Notes: a model not told the origin generated them from the sequence alone. 64,000 nt of DNA from Anaerocolumna sp. AGMB13025 (GCF_029689925.1 NZ_CP121445.1:4200501-4264500), one strand, 5' to 3'; shown: positions 17,231-26,732, numbered from the stretch's first letter. A program made the numbers and translations.

Positions 17231-17237
17231 TTGATAT

Positions 17238-17337
17238 GGTTGCTGTAAAATTATTATCTTAATTTATCTTTATGATAATTATGATAAGTTAATATGCTTT
17301 TGACTGAGCGAAACATATCCTTAATTTTACAGCAGCC
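17238..17337. repeat. Inverted repeat downstream of feoB
   Basis: A 16-bp inverted pair (17238-17253 and 17322-17337, one wobble) with the core TGCTGTAAAATTA encloses 68 AT-rich bases. It lies between feoB and the convergent regulator gene and could terminate both transcripts. Confidence 0.6.
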
Positions 17338-17373
17338 GTAATAAACGAGAATCATATACCGTTTGTCACTGTG

Positions 17374-17856
17374 TCACGGTTCGGTCCATTTGATTTTTCC
17401 TCTTCTGAAAGCAAGAAATTGTTCCTTTATTTCAGGATATTCATCAAAAAAATCGGTCAGATCCCTTAGACCAAGCAAGATTTCATTACTAATGGTATGT
17501 TCCATTTTTTCCGTACTTTCAAGCAATCCGTCTTTTATGTCCAGAACAGACAAAAAACGCTCGATTAGATTATGTCGGTTCAATAATGTCTTTCCCAACT
17601 TTACACCACCGGGTTCCAGCATGATTACCCCGTATTTTTCATATTTGAGTAAATGGACATCCGCTAGTTTCTGGATCATTTTTGTTACAGAAGGCGGCTG
17701 TACATTGAGTGCTGCGGCAAGGTCATTGACTCTGGTAAATCCGGTTTCTTCCGAAAGTCTGTATATCATCTCCATATAATCTTCTGCAGATGCAGATAAA
17801 ATCTCCTGATCCTTTCTCATATATTCCCGAAAGGTAAAAAACTCCTGTTCCGGCAT
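17374..17856 (-). CDS. DtxR/MntR-family metal-dependent regulator
   Basis: The start is ATG at 17856 with a GAGG site five bases upstream, giving 160 residues beginning PEQEFFTFREYM. An upstream ATG at 17949 would add a hydrophobic 31-residue extension but has no ribosome site. The winged helix reads SAEDYMEMIYRL, FTRVNDLAAALNVQPPSVTKM and YEKYGVIMLEPGG. The dimer/metal domain has NRHNLIERFL and MEHTISNEIL with family-typical His/Glu ligands. It sits convergent to feoB, and an MntR-like box lies before feoA, so it probably controls Fe2+ or Mn2+ uptake. Which metal it senses is unclear. Confidence 0.88.
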   Translation of the reverse strand: MPEQEFFTFREYMRKDQEILSASAEDYMEMIYRLSEETGFTRVNDLAAALNVQPPSVTKMIQKLADVHLLKYEKYGVIMLEPGGVKLGKTLLNRHNLIERFLSVLDIKDGLLESTEKMEHTISNEILLGLRDLTDFFDEYPEIKEQFLAFRRGKIKWTEP

Positions 17857-17956
17857 GCCTACCTCAACTTTGGTCTTTCTTAATTCATTATATGTCAGCT
17901 TTATCAAATATAGTAAATACACTAGAATGATAATCTGTAACGCTTCCATGCATTTG

Positions 17957-19054
17957 TTACGGATTTAAAGTCACCTCAGCTGCTGCCAGCTCCTGCCCGT
18001 TGATTAGCAGTGATATCCTATGCTGCCCCGGATAGTGCCGCCTGGTGGTTAATTCAGCAAAACTGTGGGACTTTACTCCGGTTAACTTTGTGCCGCCCTT
18101 TACTGTCTTATCTGACAACAGGAATAATTTACGGGAAGTCTTACCATTTGCCTTGATAAAATCTACTCCGTATTCAATCCGTAAATGGACCGGTGCCGTC
18201 TCCATAAGTGTAATTACATACTTTATCTCACAGGTATCACCAATGCTTAATACTGAGGGCGTAACCGCAATAACAGCGTCTTTTATGCTCTCCCTAACAT
18301 TGTCTGCATACCCAAAAAGTTCCAGAGCTTTAGGCTCTGCCTTACGTATTAACGTACGCAAGCCTTGACGGAGTATCCAGTCTGTAAACGGATTAACTCC
18401 TTTTAAACGTTCTGCAAGATCCAAAACCAAGGTTTTATTATCCTTTGTAATATCATTAATATTATTTGCTACACTTTTGCGAACATAGAGGGAGGTATCC
18501 TCCATTAAATTCATTAGGACCCCCAGTACAGGTGCCGGATCTGCTTTAAATACCGGAAGGCTGACTCCCCAGGGCAGGCGAGGTCTGCATCCCTCACTGG
18601 AAAGTCTTCTCACATGTTCATTATCGTGCTTGGACCAGATTTCCATTTGCTCTATTCCACGGACCGGATCTTTTAGCAAAAAGGGTCTTATGGCAAATTC
18701 CGACGAGGATTGTTTGGTAAAACGCTCCAGTGCTTTCATAGATAATTCCCAGTGTTCCTCCCCTTGTCCAAATACTTCTACAAAATCCGGCAGAACCATA
18801 TAAGGAAATCCCATACATTCTTCATTGATAGTAAATAAAATCATTAAGGCCGCTTCATAATCCTCCGGAAGAAATTTACCCATACCTTCACTGATTTTTC
18901 GCATACGTGCCTTTAATTCAAGGTCTTCCCAGGTCTCATCCATAACCTCTGAGATAAACTTTTGCACCGGGAAGGCTGAATACACTGCATTTATCCGTTC
19001 TCCGAATTCTTTTAAGAACTCTTGATTATACATATCCTTCAAACGATCCGACAT
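17957..19054 (-). CDS. alkC: AlkC-type DNA alkylation repair protein with C-terminal Ig-like domain
   Basis: This 365-residue protein matches the AlkC family. The N-terminal alpha-helical repeat part starts RLKDMYNQEFLKEFGERI and has LELKARMRKISEGM and FLPEDYEAALMIL. Its most diagnostic segment is SSEFAIRPFLLKDP followed by HDNEHVRRLSSEGCRPRLPW. HEAT-like repeats follow to about residue 240. The last 100 residues form a beta-rich Ig-like domain (ITLMETAPVHLRIEYGVDF), as in many AlkC proteins. AlkC excises positively charged alkylated bases such as N3-methyladenine without base flipping. The ribosome site is AAAGGATGA. The regulator gene follows closely, but functional linkage is uncertain. 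Confidence 0.9.
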   Translation of the reverse strand: MSDRLKDMYNQEFLKEFGERINAVYSAFPVQKFISEVMDETWEDLELKARMRKISEGMGKFLPEDYEAALMILFTINEECMGFPYMVLPDFVEVFGQGEEHWELSMKALERFTKQSSSEFAIRPFLLKDPVRGIEQMEIWSKHDNEHVRRLSSEGCRPRLPWGVSLPVFKADPAPVLGVLMNLMEDTSLYVRKSVANNINDITKDNKTLVLDLAERLKGVNPFTDWILRQGLRTLIRKAEPKALELFGYADNVRESIKDAVIAVTPSVLSIGDTCEIKYVITLMETAPVHLRIEYGVDFIKANGKTSRKLFLLSDKTVKGGTKLTGVKSHSFAELTTRRHYPGQHRISLLINGQELAAAEVTLNP

Positions 19055-19089
19055 AGTATCATCCTTTCATTTAAATTTTTCTTGGACTC

Positions 19090-19268
19090 TTAAATTTCAG
19101 TTCTCACTGGGGAAGTAACCTCAATCGCATTACCCTCACTGTCTACAAACTCCAGTACTTTGTTGTTGCTTTCACTTTTTGCCCCAGCAGTTTTTCGTAA
19201 AAACCAATTGCACGTTCCATATCTTTTACACAGATATATAATGAATTAATCTCGAATGCCAAATCCAT
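19090..19268 (-). pseudogene. Decayed VOC/glyoxalase-family gene
   Basis: The minus strand starts with ATG at 19268 behind GGAGGGTTT and reads AFEINSLYICVKDMERAIGF then YEKLLGQKV, a classic VOC-domain opening. It then shifts frame and meets a stop. A second frame reads VLEFVDSEGNAIEVTSPV, the end of a VOC domain. The total is about 60 codons against roughly 120 for the family, so an internal deletion plus a frameshift has destroyed it. Confidence 0.75.
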
Positions 19269-19657
19269 CTAAACCCTCCTTAAAGTATATCTTTCGCACT
19301 ATTATAACACATAAACCTGACATCAGTCTGTCAGATTTATCATGATAACTTATTAAACTATATCTCTTCTTATAGTTTACACCCCTGCCAAAAGTAAAAG
19401 TACGTAATGTGAACTATAATCCTCTCCTCTTTCATGAAAGAAAAGTATCAGCCTTAATTCCTTTTACAGTCAGGGGTTTCCCTTTGCCGTTACAGGACCT
19501 GACTTATAATCCTGTGTGTTTATATGCTGGTATTCTATAAACCTGGTATATTCAAACATACTTTCCAGTAATATTTTGTAGAAATTTGGAATTGAAACCG
19601 TTACAATATAGGAATGAGATTTATGTAAACCATTTTTAACCCTTGGGAGGTTATTTC
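19269..19657. other. Intergenic region upstream of the FtsH gene
   Basis: This 389-bp spacer must hold the promoter of the ftsH-like gene. I see short hairpins (AACTATA/TATAGTT near 19355-19375 and GTCAGG/CCTGAC near 19470-19504) but no clear gene. The FtsH ribosome site GGGAGG is at 19645-19650. Confidence 0.4.
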
Positions 19658-21388
19658 ATGAAAAAAATTTATTTGCTTCTCCTGTCATGTCTGATTCTTA
19701 TACTAGCAGGTGCAGCCGGTTATCAATATCTGAGCAAAAATAATAAAGAACTCAAAATGTCCTACCCCTCATTCATAAGCGCTGTGGATCAAAATCAGGT
19801 AAAATCCGTAGAGTACAGTGAGAAAGGAAGTAATACCTTTAAAGCCAATTTATATAGCGAACCTGATACGACATATACGGTACCCAATCCTAAGACTGAA
19901 GATTTTATCGAATTTTTATTAACAAATAATGTTACGGTAAATTACGGTCAGGACAGCCTGTTAACCAAATTACTTCAATTTGCCCTGCTTATTGTAATCG
20001 GTGCGGGGGTATTTCTCTTCGTAAGAAAAGGCAATGGCAGTAATAAGCCTATGATTGCAGATTCCAATAAAAAGTCAGGGAATGATGCTGCAATTACCTT
20101 GAATCAAATTGCCGGTAATACAGAAGCAAAATTAATGGTAGAGGATATCATCGAGTTTATAAAACAGCCGGATAAATATGCGGCAGTAGGTGCCAGAATG
20201 CCAAAAGGTCTTTTGCTATACGGGCCTCCCGGCACCGGTAAAACCTTAATGGCAAAAGCCATAGCCGGAGAAGCCGGCGTCCCTTTTTATGCCATGAGCG
20301 GATCTGATTTCGTTCAAATGTATGTAGGCGTCGGTGCAAGCCGTATCCGTAATCTGTTTAATAAAGCCAAAAAGAGTGAAAAAGCGGTTATCTTTATTGA
20401 TGAAATTGATGCAATCGGTAAAAAACGTGCCAGAAATACTTCTGCCAGCAATGACGAACGTGACCAGACCCTGAATGCACTCCTTACCGAAATGTCCGGC
20501 TTTCACGAAAATAAAGGCATTGTCGTTATCGGTGCCACCAACCGCCTGGATACTCTGGATGAAGCCCTGTTAAGACCCGGCCGTTTTGACAGACAGATTG
20601 AAATTGGTCTGCCGGACGTCAACGCCAGAAAAAAGATACTATCACTTTATGCCGGTAAAAAGCCACTATCCGATGATGTGGATTTGGAGGCTCTTTCAAA
20701 ATCCACCGTATATTTCAGCGGTGCCATGCTTGAAAACCTGCTAAATGAAGCCGCCATCAATGCCGCCAACGAGGAACAGCCCGTGATATCAAGTGAGCAT
20801 ATAGAAAAAGCTTTTTATACGGTAATTGCCGGAGCACCAATGCTTGACCGAAGTTTTATCTCCGATCGTGACCGGAAAATTACGGCATACCATGAAGCCG
20901 GTCATGCGCTGGTTACCAGACTACTTCAACCAGACCATTATATCTCCAAAGTAACTATTATACCCAGTGTCCGCGGAGCCGGTGGCTTTAACTTGAGTAT
21001 TCCAAAGGATACTATGTTTCAGACACAAAAGCAGATTAAAGCAAGTATTCAGATGCTGCTTGCCGGAAGAGCTGCCGAAGAACTCATCTTCGGAGAAACT
21101 GAAATAACAACCGGTGCCAGCAATGATATTCAGAAGGCCTCCTCCATTATTGTGGATTATATAAATAAATACGGAATGGATCAGGATATGGGACTATTCA
21201 GTACTGCAGTCCTGGCAGAAGGTTACGACCGTGATTTGGTTAATAAGTGCCGTAACCAAATGAACCTGCTTTATGGCGAAACAAGAAAACTAATCGAATC
21301 CAACTTAAAACAACTAGAAACCATTTCCTCCGAACTTTTAGAAAAGGAATCCTTAAATGGTGAGGATATTGAACGAATCTGCGGTTAG
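19658..21388 (+). CDS. ftsH: FtsH-type ATP-dependent membrane zinc protease
   Basis: This 576-residue AAA protease has TM1 at about 3-22, a short external FtsH-extracellular domain, and TM2 at about 104-121. The AAA domain has Walker A GPPGTGKT (189-196), Walker B VIFIDEID and the second region of homology RPGRFDRQI. The zinc-protease domain has HEAGH (412-416). It would degrade membrane and regulatory proteins as a hexamer. It is slightly shorter than typical FtsH (600-650), with a short C-terminus after the protease domain, so it may be a second paralogue rather than the housekeeping copy. ATG at 19658 is chosen for its GGGAGG spacing over TTG at 19643. Confidence 0.93.
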   Translation: MKKIYLLLLSCLILILAGAAGYQYLSKNNKELKMSYPSFISAVDQNQVKSVEYSEKGSNTFKANLYSEPDTTYTVPNPKTEDFIEFLLTNNVTVNYGQDSLLTKLLQFALLIVIGAGVFLFVRKGNGSNKPMIADSNKKSGNDAAITLNQIAGNTEAKLMVEDIIEFIKQPDKYAAVGARMPKGLLLYGPPGTGKTLMAKAIAGEAGVPFYAMSGSDFVQMYVGVGASRIRNLFNKAKKSEKAVIFIDEIDAIGKKRARNTSASNDERDQTLNALLTEMSGFHENKGIVVIGATNRLDTLDEALLRPGRFDRQIEIGLPDVNARKKILSLYAGKKPLSDDVDLEALSKSTVYFSGAMLENLLNEAAINAANEEQPVISSEHIEKAFYTVIAGAPMLDRSFISDRDRKITAYHEAGHALVTRLLQPDHYISKVTIIPSVRGAGGFNLSIPKDTMFQTQKQIKASIQMLLAGRAAEELIFGETEITTGASNDIQKASSIIVDYINKYGMDQDMGLFSTAVLAEGYDRDLVNKCRNQMNLLYGETRKLIESNLKQLETISSELLEKESLNGEDIERICG

Positions 21389-21450
21389 CTGCTGTAAAAG
21401 CTAATTGGCTTTAAAAGATACTATTAGCCCGCCCAAGGGGAAAACAGATA

Positions 21451-21509
21451 GAAAACCGGAAATACCATAATCAGGATACCCTCCTGGCTTTATGGTATTT
21501 CCGGTTTTC
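21451..21509. terminator. Strong bidirectional terminator
   Basis: A perfect 20-bp stem (GAAAACCGGAAATACCATAA and its complement) surrounds a 19-base loop and is followed by TTATTATAT. It separates the convergent ftsH-like and thioredoxin-reductase-like genes. Confidence 0.9.
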
Positions 21510-21543
21510 TTATTATATCAATTCCAGTAAGCCTATTGCCATC

Positions 21544-22404
21544 TTATTTTACTGTTTCCACATAGTTTACCGCTGATAAAGCAGCTACATTACCTTCTCC
21601 TGCTGCTTTAATATATTGGTAAGGCTTTCCTGTTACATCTCCCGCAGCATAACAGCCTGGAATATTGGTTTTCATAGTACGGTCTACCTTGATATGGTTT
21701 TCCTCAGTTTCTATGCCTGGTATCAAGGTACCCGGACTAATCGTATCCCTTAAAATAAATACACCATCCGTATCTAATACCCTGTCTTTAAGTATCAACT
21801 TATTCACCACTTCACCACCGGCAATTTCCACGGGTCTGTCCCGAATCACTTCTATTTTATCACTCAAATGAAGCTCCTCTTTATACATAGGGATATAATA
21901 GACCTTTGCTGCCATATCAGCCAGATACTCTGCCTCTTTTTCCTCCTGACTGCTGTAAGCAACTACTGCGACTATTTTATCTCTGTAAAAATTTCCATCA
22001 CAGGTAACACAATAACTTACCCCTTTTCCCAGATAAGCTTCTTCACCTGGAAAACCTTTTCCTATCTGTATCCCTGTAGCTAAAATAATTGATTTTGCTT
22101 CATAAATTTCATTATTTGCCAACAAGGAGAAATATCCATCCATTGGATATATATTCGTTACTTTTTTCTCTGCTATCTCAATCTCCATTTGCCTCAGATG
22201 CTTCTGAAATTCTGTCTGTAATTCCTTTCCCTGAATCTTTGGAAAACCCAGATAGTTTCCTATCAGGTGGGCTTTTTCGATTTTCCCGGATAACTGAATG
22301 CTTCCAAAGATAATGAATCTTTTATTTCTTATTTTTGCATTTAAGGCGGCAGATAACCCTGCCGGGCCTGTTCCTATGATAGCTAAATCATATCTCTCTT
22401 CCAT
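21544..22404 (-). CDS. Thioredoxin-reductase-like flavoprotein lacking NADPH motifs
   Basis: This 286-residue protein has the FAD motif IIGTGPAGLSAA (9-20), the redox pair CVTC (132-135) and the C-terminal FAD motif GCYAAGDVTGKPYQYIKAAGEG seen in TrxB (residues split by position about 250-272). The NADPH domain is atypical: where TrxB has GGGNSA the sequence is AYSSQEEKEA (149-158), and the HRRxxxR arginines are replaced by YYIPMYKEEL. Loss of both motifs is the signature of ferredoxin- or deeply-rooted-type flavin thioredoxin reductases described in clostridia. The electron donor is therefore probably not NADPH. It follows a glutathione peroxidase gene by 46 bp. Confidence 0.82.
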   Translation of the reverse strand: MEERYDLAIIGTGPAGLSAALNAKIRNKRFIIFGSIQLSGKIEKAHLIGNYLGFPKIQGKELQTEFQKHLRQMEIEIAEKKVTNIYPMDGYFSLLANNEIYEAKSIILATGIQIGKGFPGEEAYLGKGVSYCVTCDGNFYRDKIVAVVAYSSQEEKEAEYLADMAAKVYYIPMYKEELHLSDKIEVIRDRPVEIAGGEVVNKLILKDRVLDTDGVFILRDTISPGTLIPGIETEENHIKVDRTMKTNIPGCYAAGDVTGKPYQYIKAAGEGNVAALSAVNYVETVK

Positions 22405-22450
22405 CTTCTTACACTCCCTATATAAAGCCTAACCTTAAGTTTAATGTATG

Positions 22451-22924
22451 TTATAATAAATCTGTTATTTTATCCTCGAGTTTTATAGGATTTACAACAG
22501 GAGCAAATCGTTGTACAACATTTCCTTCTTTATCAATTAGAAATTTTGTAAAATTCCATTTAATATTATTGCCCAAAGCTCCTTTTTTTTCTCTTCTTAA
22601 AAATTGATATAACGGGTGAGCCTGTTCGCCGTTCACATCTATTTTTTCGAACATGTCAAAGGTAACACCGTAATTCATCTGGCAGAAAGAGTGGATTTCA
22701 TCATTACCTGCCGGATCCTGTTTAGCAAACTGATTACAGGGGAACCCTAATATAACCAGCCCTTTCTCTTTATACTTCTCATACAGCTCTTCCAGTTCTT
22801 TAAATTGGGGAGTTAAACCACATTTACTGGCCGTATTCACAACCAATACTACTTTTCCTTTATATTTCTCCATTTTAACTTCGTCACCACTCATTTTTTT
22901 TGCTGTAAAATCATAAAATTTCAT
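22451..22924 (-). CDS. Glutathione peroxidase-family (thiol) peroxidase
   Basis: This 157-residue protein has [20 protein letters not shown] with the catalytic Cys at about 36, followed by [16 protein letters not shown] (catalytic Gln region) and [12 protein letters not shown] (catalytic Trp and Asn). It is a cysteine-type, non-selenium member of the family; bacterial versions generally use thioredoxin. The thioredoxin-reductase-like gene lies immediately downstream on the same strand, making a plausible peroxide-detoxifying operon. The ribosome site is AAAGGAAGG. Confidence 0.92.
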   Translation of the reverse strand: MKFYDFTAKKMSGDEVKMEKYKGKVVLVVNTASKCGLTPQFKELEELYEKYKEKGLVILGFPCNQFAKQDPAGNDEIHSFCQMNYGVTFDMFEKIDVNGEQAHPLYQFLRREKKGALGNNIKWNFTKFLIDKEGNVVQRFAPVVNPIKLEDKITDLL

Positions 22925-23034
22925 TTTGACCTTCCTTTCATATGAAAAAACTCACTTGTACTATGCTGTATTATCTATTTAATAAAACTTAAAGATAAAT
23001 AATTCATATATCGCAGTTATTTTTGTCTTGGTAT

Positions 23035-23116
23035 ACTTGATAAAATCAGTAATGAACGTGATTAAGAAAGTATTAATTATGCTTTCAATTTAGCTTTTGG
23101 GCTGATTTTATCAAGT
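23035..23116. repeat. Spaced inverted repeat shared with 51317-51366
   Basis: ACTTGATAAAATCAG (23035-23049) and its exact complement CTGATTTTATCAAGT (23102-23116) flank 52 bp. The same 15-bp arms recur at 51317-51366 with a different, shorter interior. It lies in the 540-bp gap between the glutathione peroxidase and cysteine-peptidase genes; otherwise that gap holds only the terminator at 23308. Confidence 0.8.
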
Positions 23117-23307
23117 GTTTTTAAGTTTATTAACTGCGAACTTTGAGTAAATAATAAAAGCGTTTTATATTTTGTTCTATTTAATTGTATGCAATTTATT
23201 ATAGTATTCGTAATCTTTTTTGTCAATAGTTATATCGTTACCATTTCTTTTATTTCTATGTTTTTGTTAGCCTTGAATTAGTAATTACTACTTAAAACCC
23301 ACAAAAA

Positions 23308-23341
23308 AAAGAAATCTGCTATTATGCACTTAGATTTCTTT
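23308..23341. terminator. Bidirectional terminator
   Basis: The stem AAAGAAATCT with AGATTTCTTT has a 14-base loop and is flanked by an A-run on the left and a T-run on the right. It is downstream of the minus-strand cysteine-peptidase-like gene. Confidence 0.8.
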
Positions 23342-23467
23342 TTCTTGAGATATCCATTTTATTAATTCGTTACTTCGTATCTTTCAATTTGCTATTACCT
23401 ATCTATCCTTTATAATCATTCATGTGTACTTTGCTTTCATGACAGGTTAAATCAACACTAACCCTTA

Positions 23468-24097
23468 CTAACTTATATAAATCAGCCCGCCGTGCATCTT
23501 GGTAGTAAGGTACCACTTTTGCAGGTCGAATTGGATAGCTTTCCCTTCATCCGAGGCAGTCGCAATTAAGCTGTCTTCCCGTATATCAACAGCCGTTACT
23601 GTAATCCAGTGCCAGGCCTGGAGACTGATTTCATCTCCTCTGGACAGATTTAAAAAAGCTAAAGGACTGTCAGATAAAAGACCCTGACTGACAAAATCTT
23701 TAAGTTGATCTGGATACCGTTTTTTTGTAAAACAATTCTCAACAGCAAAAACTCTGGTCTTAATCTCCACTCCATTGTCCCTGGCAAAACGGGTTATACC
23801 ATCCGTAAATTTATCAACATGATTGACTCCCATTGCCCCTGGTGTTATATAGCGGAATAACTCGTCCATATGACCAACAAAATTCTTACGCTCCATACTA
23901 TCAGTTTTAAATAAATCCTTATATTCTTCTCTGGTCTGTGCCAGATAAGCAGTTATATTAGACGCACAGGTAGGTCCGCATCCAGCCTGTCTGTTCCAGT
24001 TTTTTTCATACCACTCCTGATCTGCGCCAAAATATGTTTTATGTTCAAGACTATCCGTAATAGTTAATAGTTCTGGTTTTTTAATAGAAACAGTCAT
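23468..24097 (-). CDS. C39-like papain-fold cysteine peptidase, putative
   Basis: This 209-residue protein has no signal peptide. QAGCGPTCASNITAYL (about 37-52) resembles the active-site Cys helix of C39-like peptidases, and SLQAWHWITVTAVD (about 160-173) would supply the catalytic His. ATASDEGK follows and may supply the Asp. It may cleave peptides or be a degenerate papain-fold protein. It is monocistronic, with a terminator downstream. The ribosome site is AAGGTTGGTG. Its substrate is unknown. Confidence 0.65.
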   Translation of the reverse strand: MTVSIKKPELLTITDSLEHKTYFGADQEWYEKNWNRQAGCGPTCASNITAYLAQTREEYKDLFKTDSMERKNFVGHMDELFRYITPGAMGVNHVDKFTDGITRFARDNGVEIKTRVFAVENCFTKKRYPDQLKDFVSQGLLSDSPLAFLNLSRGDEISLQAWHWITVTAVDIREDSLIATASDEGKAIQFDLQKWYLTTKMHGGLIYIS

Positions 24098-24354
24098 ACA
24101 CCAACCTTCTTTCTGTCAAAGACTCATGCAATTAGCTTGTCCGGCTGTCACATCGAAATACTGACATCAAATCTTTGATATATCCAATCTCTTACATATC
24201 AAATCTTTGTTCTCCTATTATAATCAATATCTTATCAGTATGCAATAATTAATTTATGGTTCCAGTTACCGAATTCACTCTTTAAGTCCATAGTAACCCT
24301 TTTTACTCATTGTTTATTGAATTTAGTCCTATATATTTTCACGGTTTTAATCCG
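24098..24354. other. Intergenic region upstream of the C39-like gene
   Basis: This region is AT-rich and contains a twice-repeated ATCAAATCTTTG (near 24170 and 24198), possibly an operator or part of a promoter for the minus-strand gene. No coding signal is seen. Confidence 0.4.
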
Positions 24355-24408
24355 CAAAAAACCGGCTGTCAAGAAATGCATCCTGATGCAAATTTAATGA
24401 CTGCCGGT
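24355..24408 (-). terminator. Terminator of the duplicated-domain lipoprotein gene
   Basis: ACCGGCTGTCA (24361-24371) pairs with TGACTGCCGGT (24398-24408) with one mismatch, enclosing a TGCAT/ATGCA inner stem. On the minus strand a T6 tract follows. Confidence 0.8.
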
Positions 24409-24459
24409 GTACTATATGTACTCACATATGTTTATAGGAAACGTTTTTTTGTATACCTA

Positions 24460-25683
24460 TTATTTTTTCATTTTCTTTCCTTCATATAAAGTACAAAAGG
24501 TTTTAAAATAAGGGTTTTCCCATGAAGTTCCGTCATATGTTTCATAAGATACTACTATTGCTTTAAAGGTTTTAATATTTAATCCATCCTCCAGATTATA
24601 TCCGCTCTCTTCTCCATAGCTGGAACCGGCAGCCAGGTTAATATCACTATAATCAACTTTTGTAATATATGACCCGTCTGCAAAACTTAGGGAGCCTTTG
24701 ATCTTAACAGGCAGACCATTTTTATCCCAGGCTGCAAAGGCAATTACAGCACTTTTTATATCATCTTTTGTGTCATTTTGAACAATTGCCTGGAGCATAT
24801 CCGGGTATAGGGATTTGTAGGTTTCATCCTGTACCGTATACTTTGTAGTTTTAATAAATACCTGTTCTGCTTTTAACAATTCGTCCAACTCTTTAGCCGA
24901 TGGTAAATCTTCATCATCCTTACTATCTGTTTTAGCAGTTTCTTTTACAGAATCAGTCTGGAGATCTTCAATTTTTACATCAACCGTTGCCTCCTTAGAC
25001 AGTTTCTTTTCTTCATATATATCACAGAACTCATCATAATACGGATTCTCCCAGGTCTTACCCTCAAAGGTTTCATAAGATTTTACAATAGCCTTCACGG
25101 AATCTATATTCAGGGTTTCCTCTGAGAGCTGTAAGCCGCTGTCTTCTCCATATTTTCCGCCTGCGGCCAGGTTAATATCATCATAATTTACTTCACTGAT
25201 ATAACCACCGTTGTTAAAGCTTAAATATCCAACAATTTTTACCGGAAGGCCATTTTTATCCCAGGCTGCAAAGGCTACTACCGCACTTTTAATATCCTCT
25301 TCCGTATTGTTTTGTATGATCGCCTGGAGCAGATCCGGATATAGGGATTTATATTTTTCATCCTGAATTGTGTATTTCGTATTAACAACACTTACCGGTA
25401 AATCTAAAAGTAATTTGTCAAACTCTTTAGAACTCATTGTCTTTACAGCAGGTTCTTTCTCCTCTACCTCAGTTACCGTGGCAGGCGTTTCTTCTGTATC
25501 TGTTTTCCCATCCTGTGTTTCCTTCACTGGTTCAGTTTTAGTATCTGTGTTGTTGGTATCCTTTGACTGGTCCTCTGTTCTTGACTCCGGTTCACTGGTG
25601 GTTTCTTTTGTCTCAGTCTTGGCACATGCCCCCAAGATAAACATCGCAAGTACAATACCGGTTAAAAATAATTTCTTTTTCAT
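24460..25683 (-). CDS. Lipoprotein with two tandem copies of a conserved domain (DUF5780-like)
   Basis: This 407-residue protein has a lipobox (LGAC, about 17-20) and a long Thr/Glu/Asp-rich linker to about residue 85. Two homologous repeats follow, at about 90-225 and 265-402. Each contains KYT[IV]QDE.YKSLYPD, then FAAWDKNGLPVKI, INLAAG..YGE.SG, and SYET..G..WENPY. This looks like a domain of unknown function I tentatively associate with DUF5780. The internal duplication is recent enough that both copies align without gaps of note. It is anchored outside the membrane. The ribosome site is AGGAGG. Function is unknown. Confidence 0.78.
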   Translation of the reverse strand: MKKKLFLTGIVLAMFILGACAKTETKETTSEPESRTEDQSKDTNNTDTKTEPVKETQDGKTDTEETPATVTEVEEKEPAVKTMSSKEFDKLLLDLPVSVVNTKYTIQDEKYKSLYPDLLQAIIQNNTEEDIKSAVVAFAAWDKNGLPVKIVGYLSFNNGGYISEVNYDDINLAAGGKYGEDSGLQLSEETLNIDSVKAIVKSYETFEGKTWENPYYDEFCDIYEEKKLSKEATVDVKIEDLQTDSVKETAKTDSKDDEDLPSAKELDELLKAEQVFIKTTKYTVQDETYKSLYPDMLQAIVQNDTKDDIKSAVIAFAAWDKNGLPVKIKGSLSFADGSYITKVDYSDINLAAGSSYGEESGYNLEDGLNIKTFKAIVVSYETYDGTSWENPYFKTFCTLYEGKKMKK

Positions 25684-25821
25684 TTGTTATCCTCCTACCA
25701 TTATTATACAGTCAATGTTATCCAAAAACTGATATTAAGTCAATTAAGGTAGAATTAAACCTTTTTATGAAATCTGTAATTAAGTTTTAACCAGATTATA
25801 ACTTTTATATAGATTTCAACA

Positions 25822-26700
25822 TTAAATTCCTCTTTCAACACCATCCTGAGTCAGGATCGCCTTATACAGCTCTGGTCTTCTATCTCTGAAAATACCCCAT
25901 TCGATACGCTGTTCGGCTATTGCATCCAAGTCAAATTCCGCCACCAAAAAGGTTTCTTCCGACCTTCCGGCTTCCGCTATTTTTTCCCCTACCGCGTTGG
26001 TAATAAAAGAAGAACCGTAAAAATTGATAGTGGAATCTTCTATCACTTCACTTCCAACCCGGTTAGAAGCCACCACCGGCATTAAGTTGCAGGCAGAATG
26101 TCCAATCATACATCTTTGCCAATGATCCTTAGAATCAACTTCCGGACTTTCCGGCTCAGAGCCTATGGCCGTTGGATAGAATAAGATCTCAGCCCCCATT
26201 AAGGCCATACATCTGGCGGCTTCCGGAAACCACTGGTCCCAGCAGATTCCAACGCCGATTTTTCCGTACCTGGTATCCCAGACTTTAAAACCAGTATCAC
26301 CTGGGTTAAAATAGTACTTTTCCTCATAGCCTGGTCCATCCGGTATATGGCTTTTTCGATATACGCCTAAAACTTCACCGTCTGCATCAATGACTGCCAG
26401 GGCATTATATCTGGCATTATTCTTTTTCTCGTAAAAACTGATGGGCAAAACAACACCGAGTTCTTTAGCTACCGCTTTAAAGTGATTGATTGCTTTATTT
26501 TCTGAAAGCTCCAGAGCATAATTATAATATTCCGGTTTTTCTTTCTGGCAGAAGTAAAGGGTTTCAAACAGTTCCTGAATCAGTATAATCTGAGCACCTT
26601 TTCCGGCGGCATCGCGGACTAGTCCTTCTGCTTTTTTTATATTATCCTCTATTACATCCGTACAACTCATCTGTGTTGCTGCAATTTTAACAATTCTCAC
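25822..26700 (-). CDS. aguB: N-carbamoylputrescine amidase
   Basis: This 292-residue nitrilase-superfamily enzyme has the catalytic Glu in ILIQELFETLYFCQ (about 43), the Lys in YRKSHIPDGPGYEEKYYF (about 119) and the Cys in GVGICWDQWFPEAAR (about 156). The last segment and YEEKYYFNPGDTGF are typical of AguB. It converts N-carbamoylputrescine to putrescine, ammonia and CO2. It lies 32 bp after the agmatine deiminase gene on the same strand, giving the complete agmatine-to-putrescine route. It is a cytoplasmic enzyme. Confidence 0.95.
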   Translation of the reverse strand: MRIVKIAATQMSCTDVIEDNIKKAEGLVRDAAGKGAQIILIQELFETLYFCQKEKPEYYNYALELSENKAINHFKAVAKELGVVLPISFYEKKNNARYNALAVIDADGEVLGVYRKSHIPDGPGYEEKYYFNPGDTGFKVWDTRYGKIGVGICWDQWFPEAARCMALMGAEILFYPTAIGSEPESPEVDSKDHWQRCMIGHSACNLMPVVASNRVGSEVIEDSTINFYGSSFITNAVGEKIAEAGRSEETFLVAEFDLDAIAEQRIEWGIFRDRRPELYKAILTQDGVERGI

Positions 26701-26732
26701 TGGGAATCCTCCTTAAATGATATACTCAGGCC

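Noticed and set aside
17255..17300. Fur-box-like GATAATTATGATAA sequence downstream of feoB
   Set aside because: It is not a proper 7-1-7 inverted repeat and it lies between convergent gene ends, where an operator is unlikely.
17857..17949. N-terminal hydrophobic extension of the DtxR-type regulator
   Set aside because: The upstream ATG lacks a ribosome site, the extension is not a family feature, and an internal ATG with GAGG gives the usual length.
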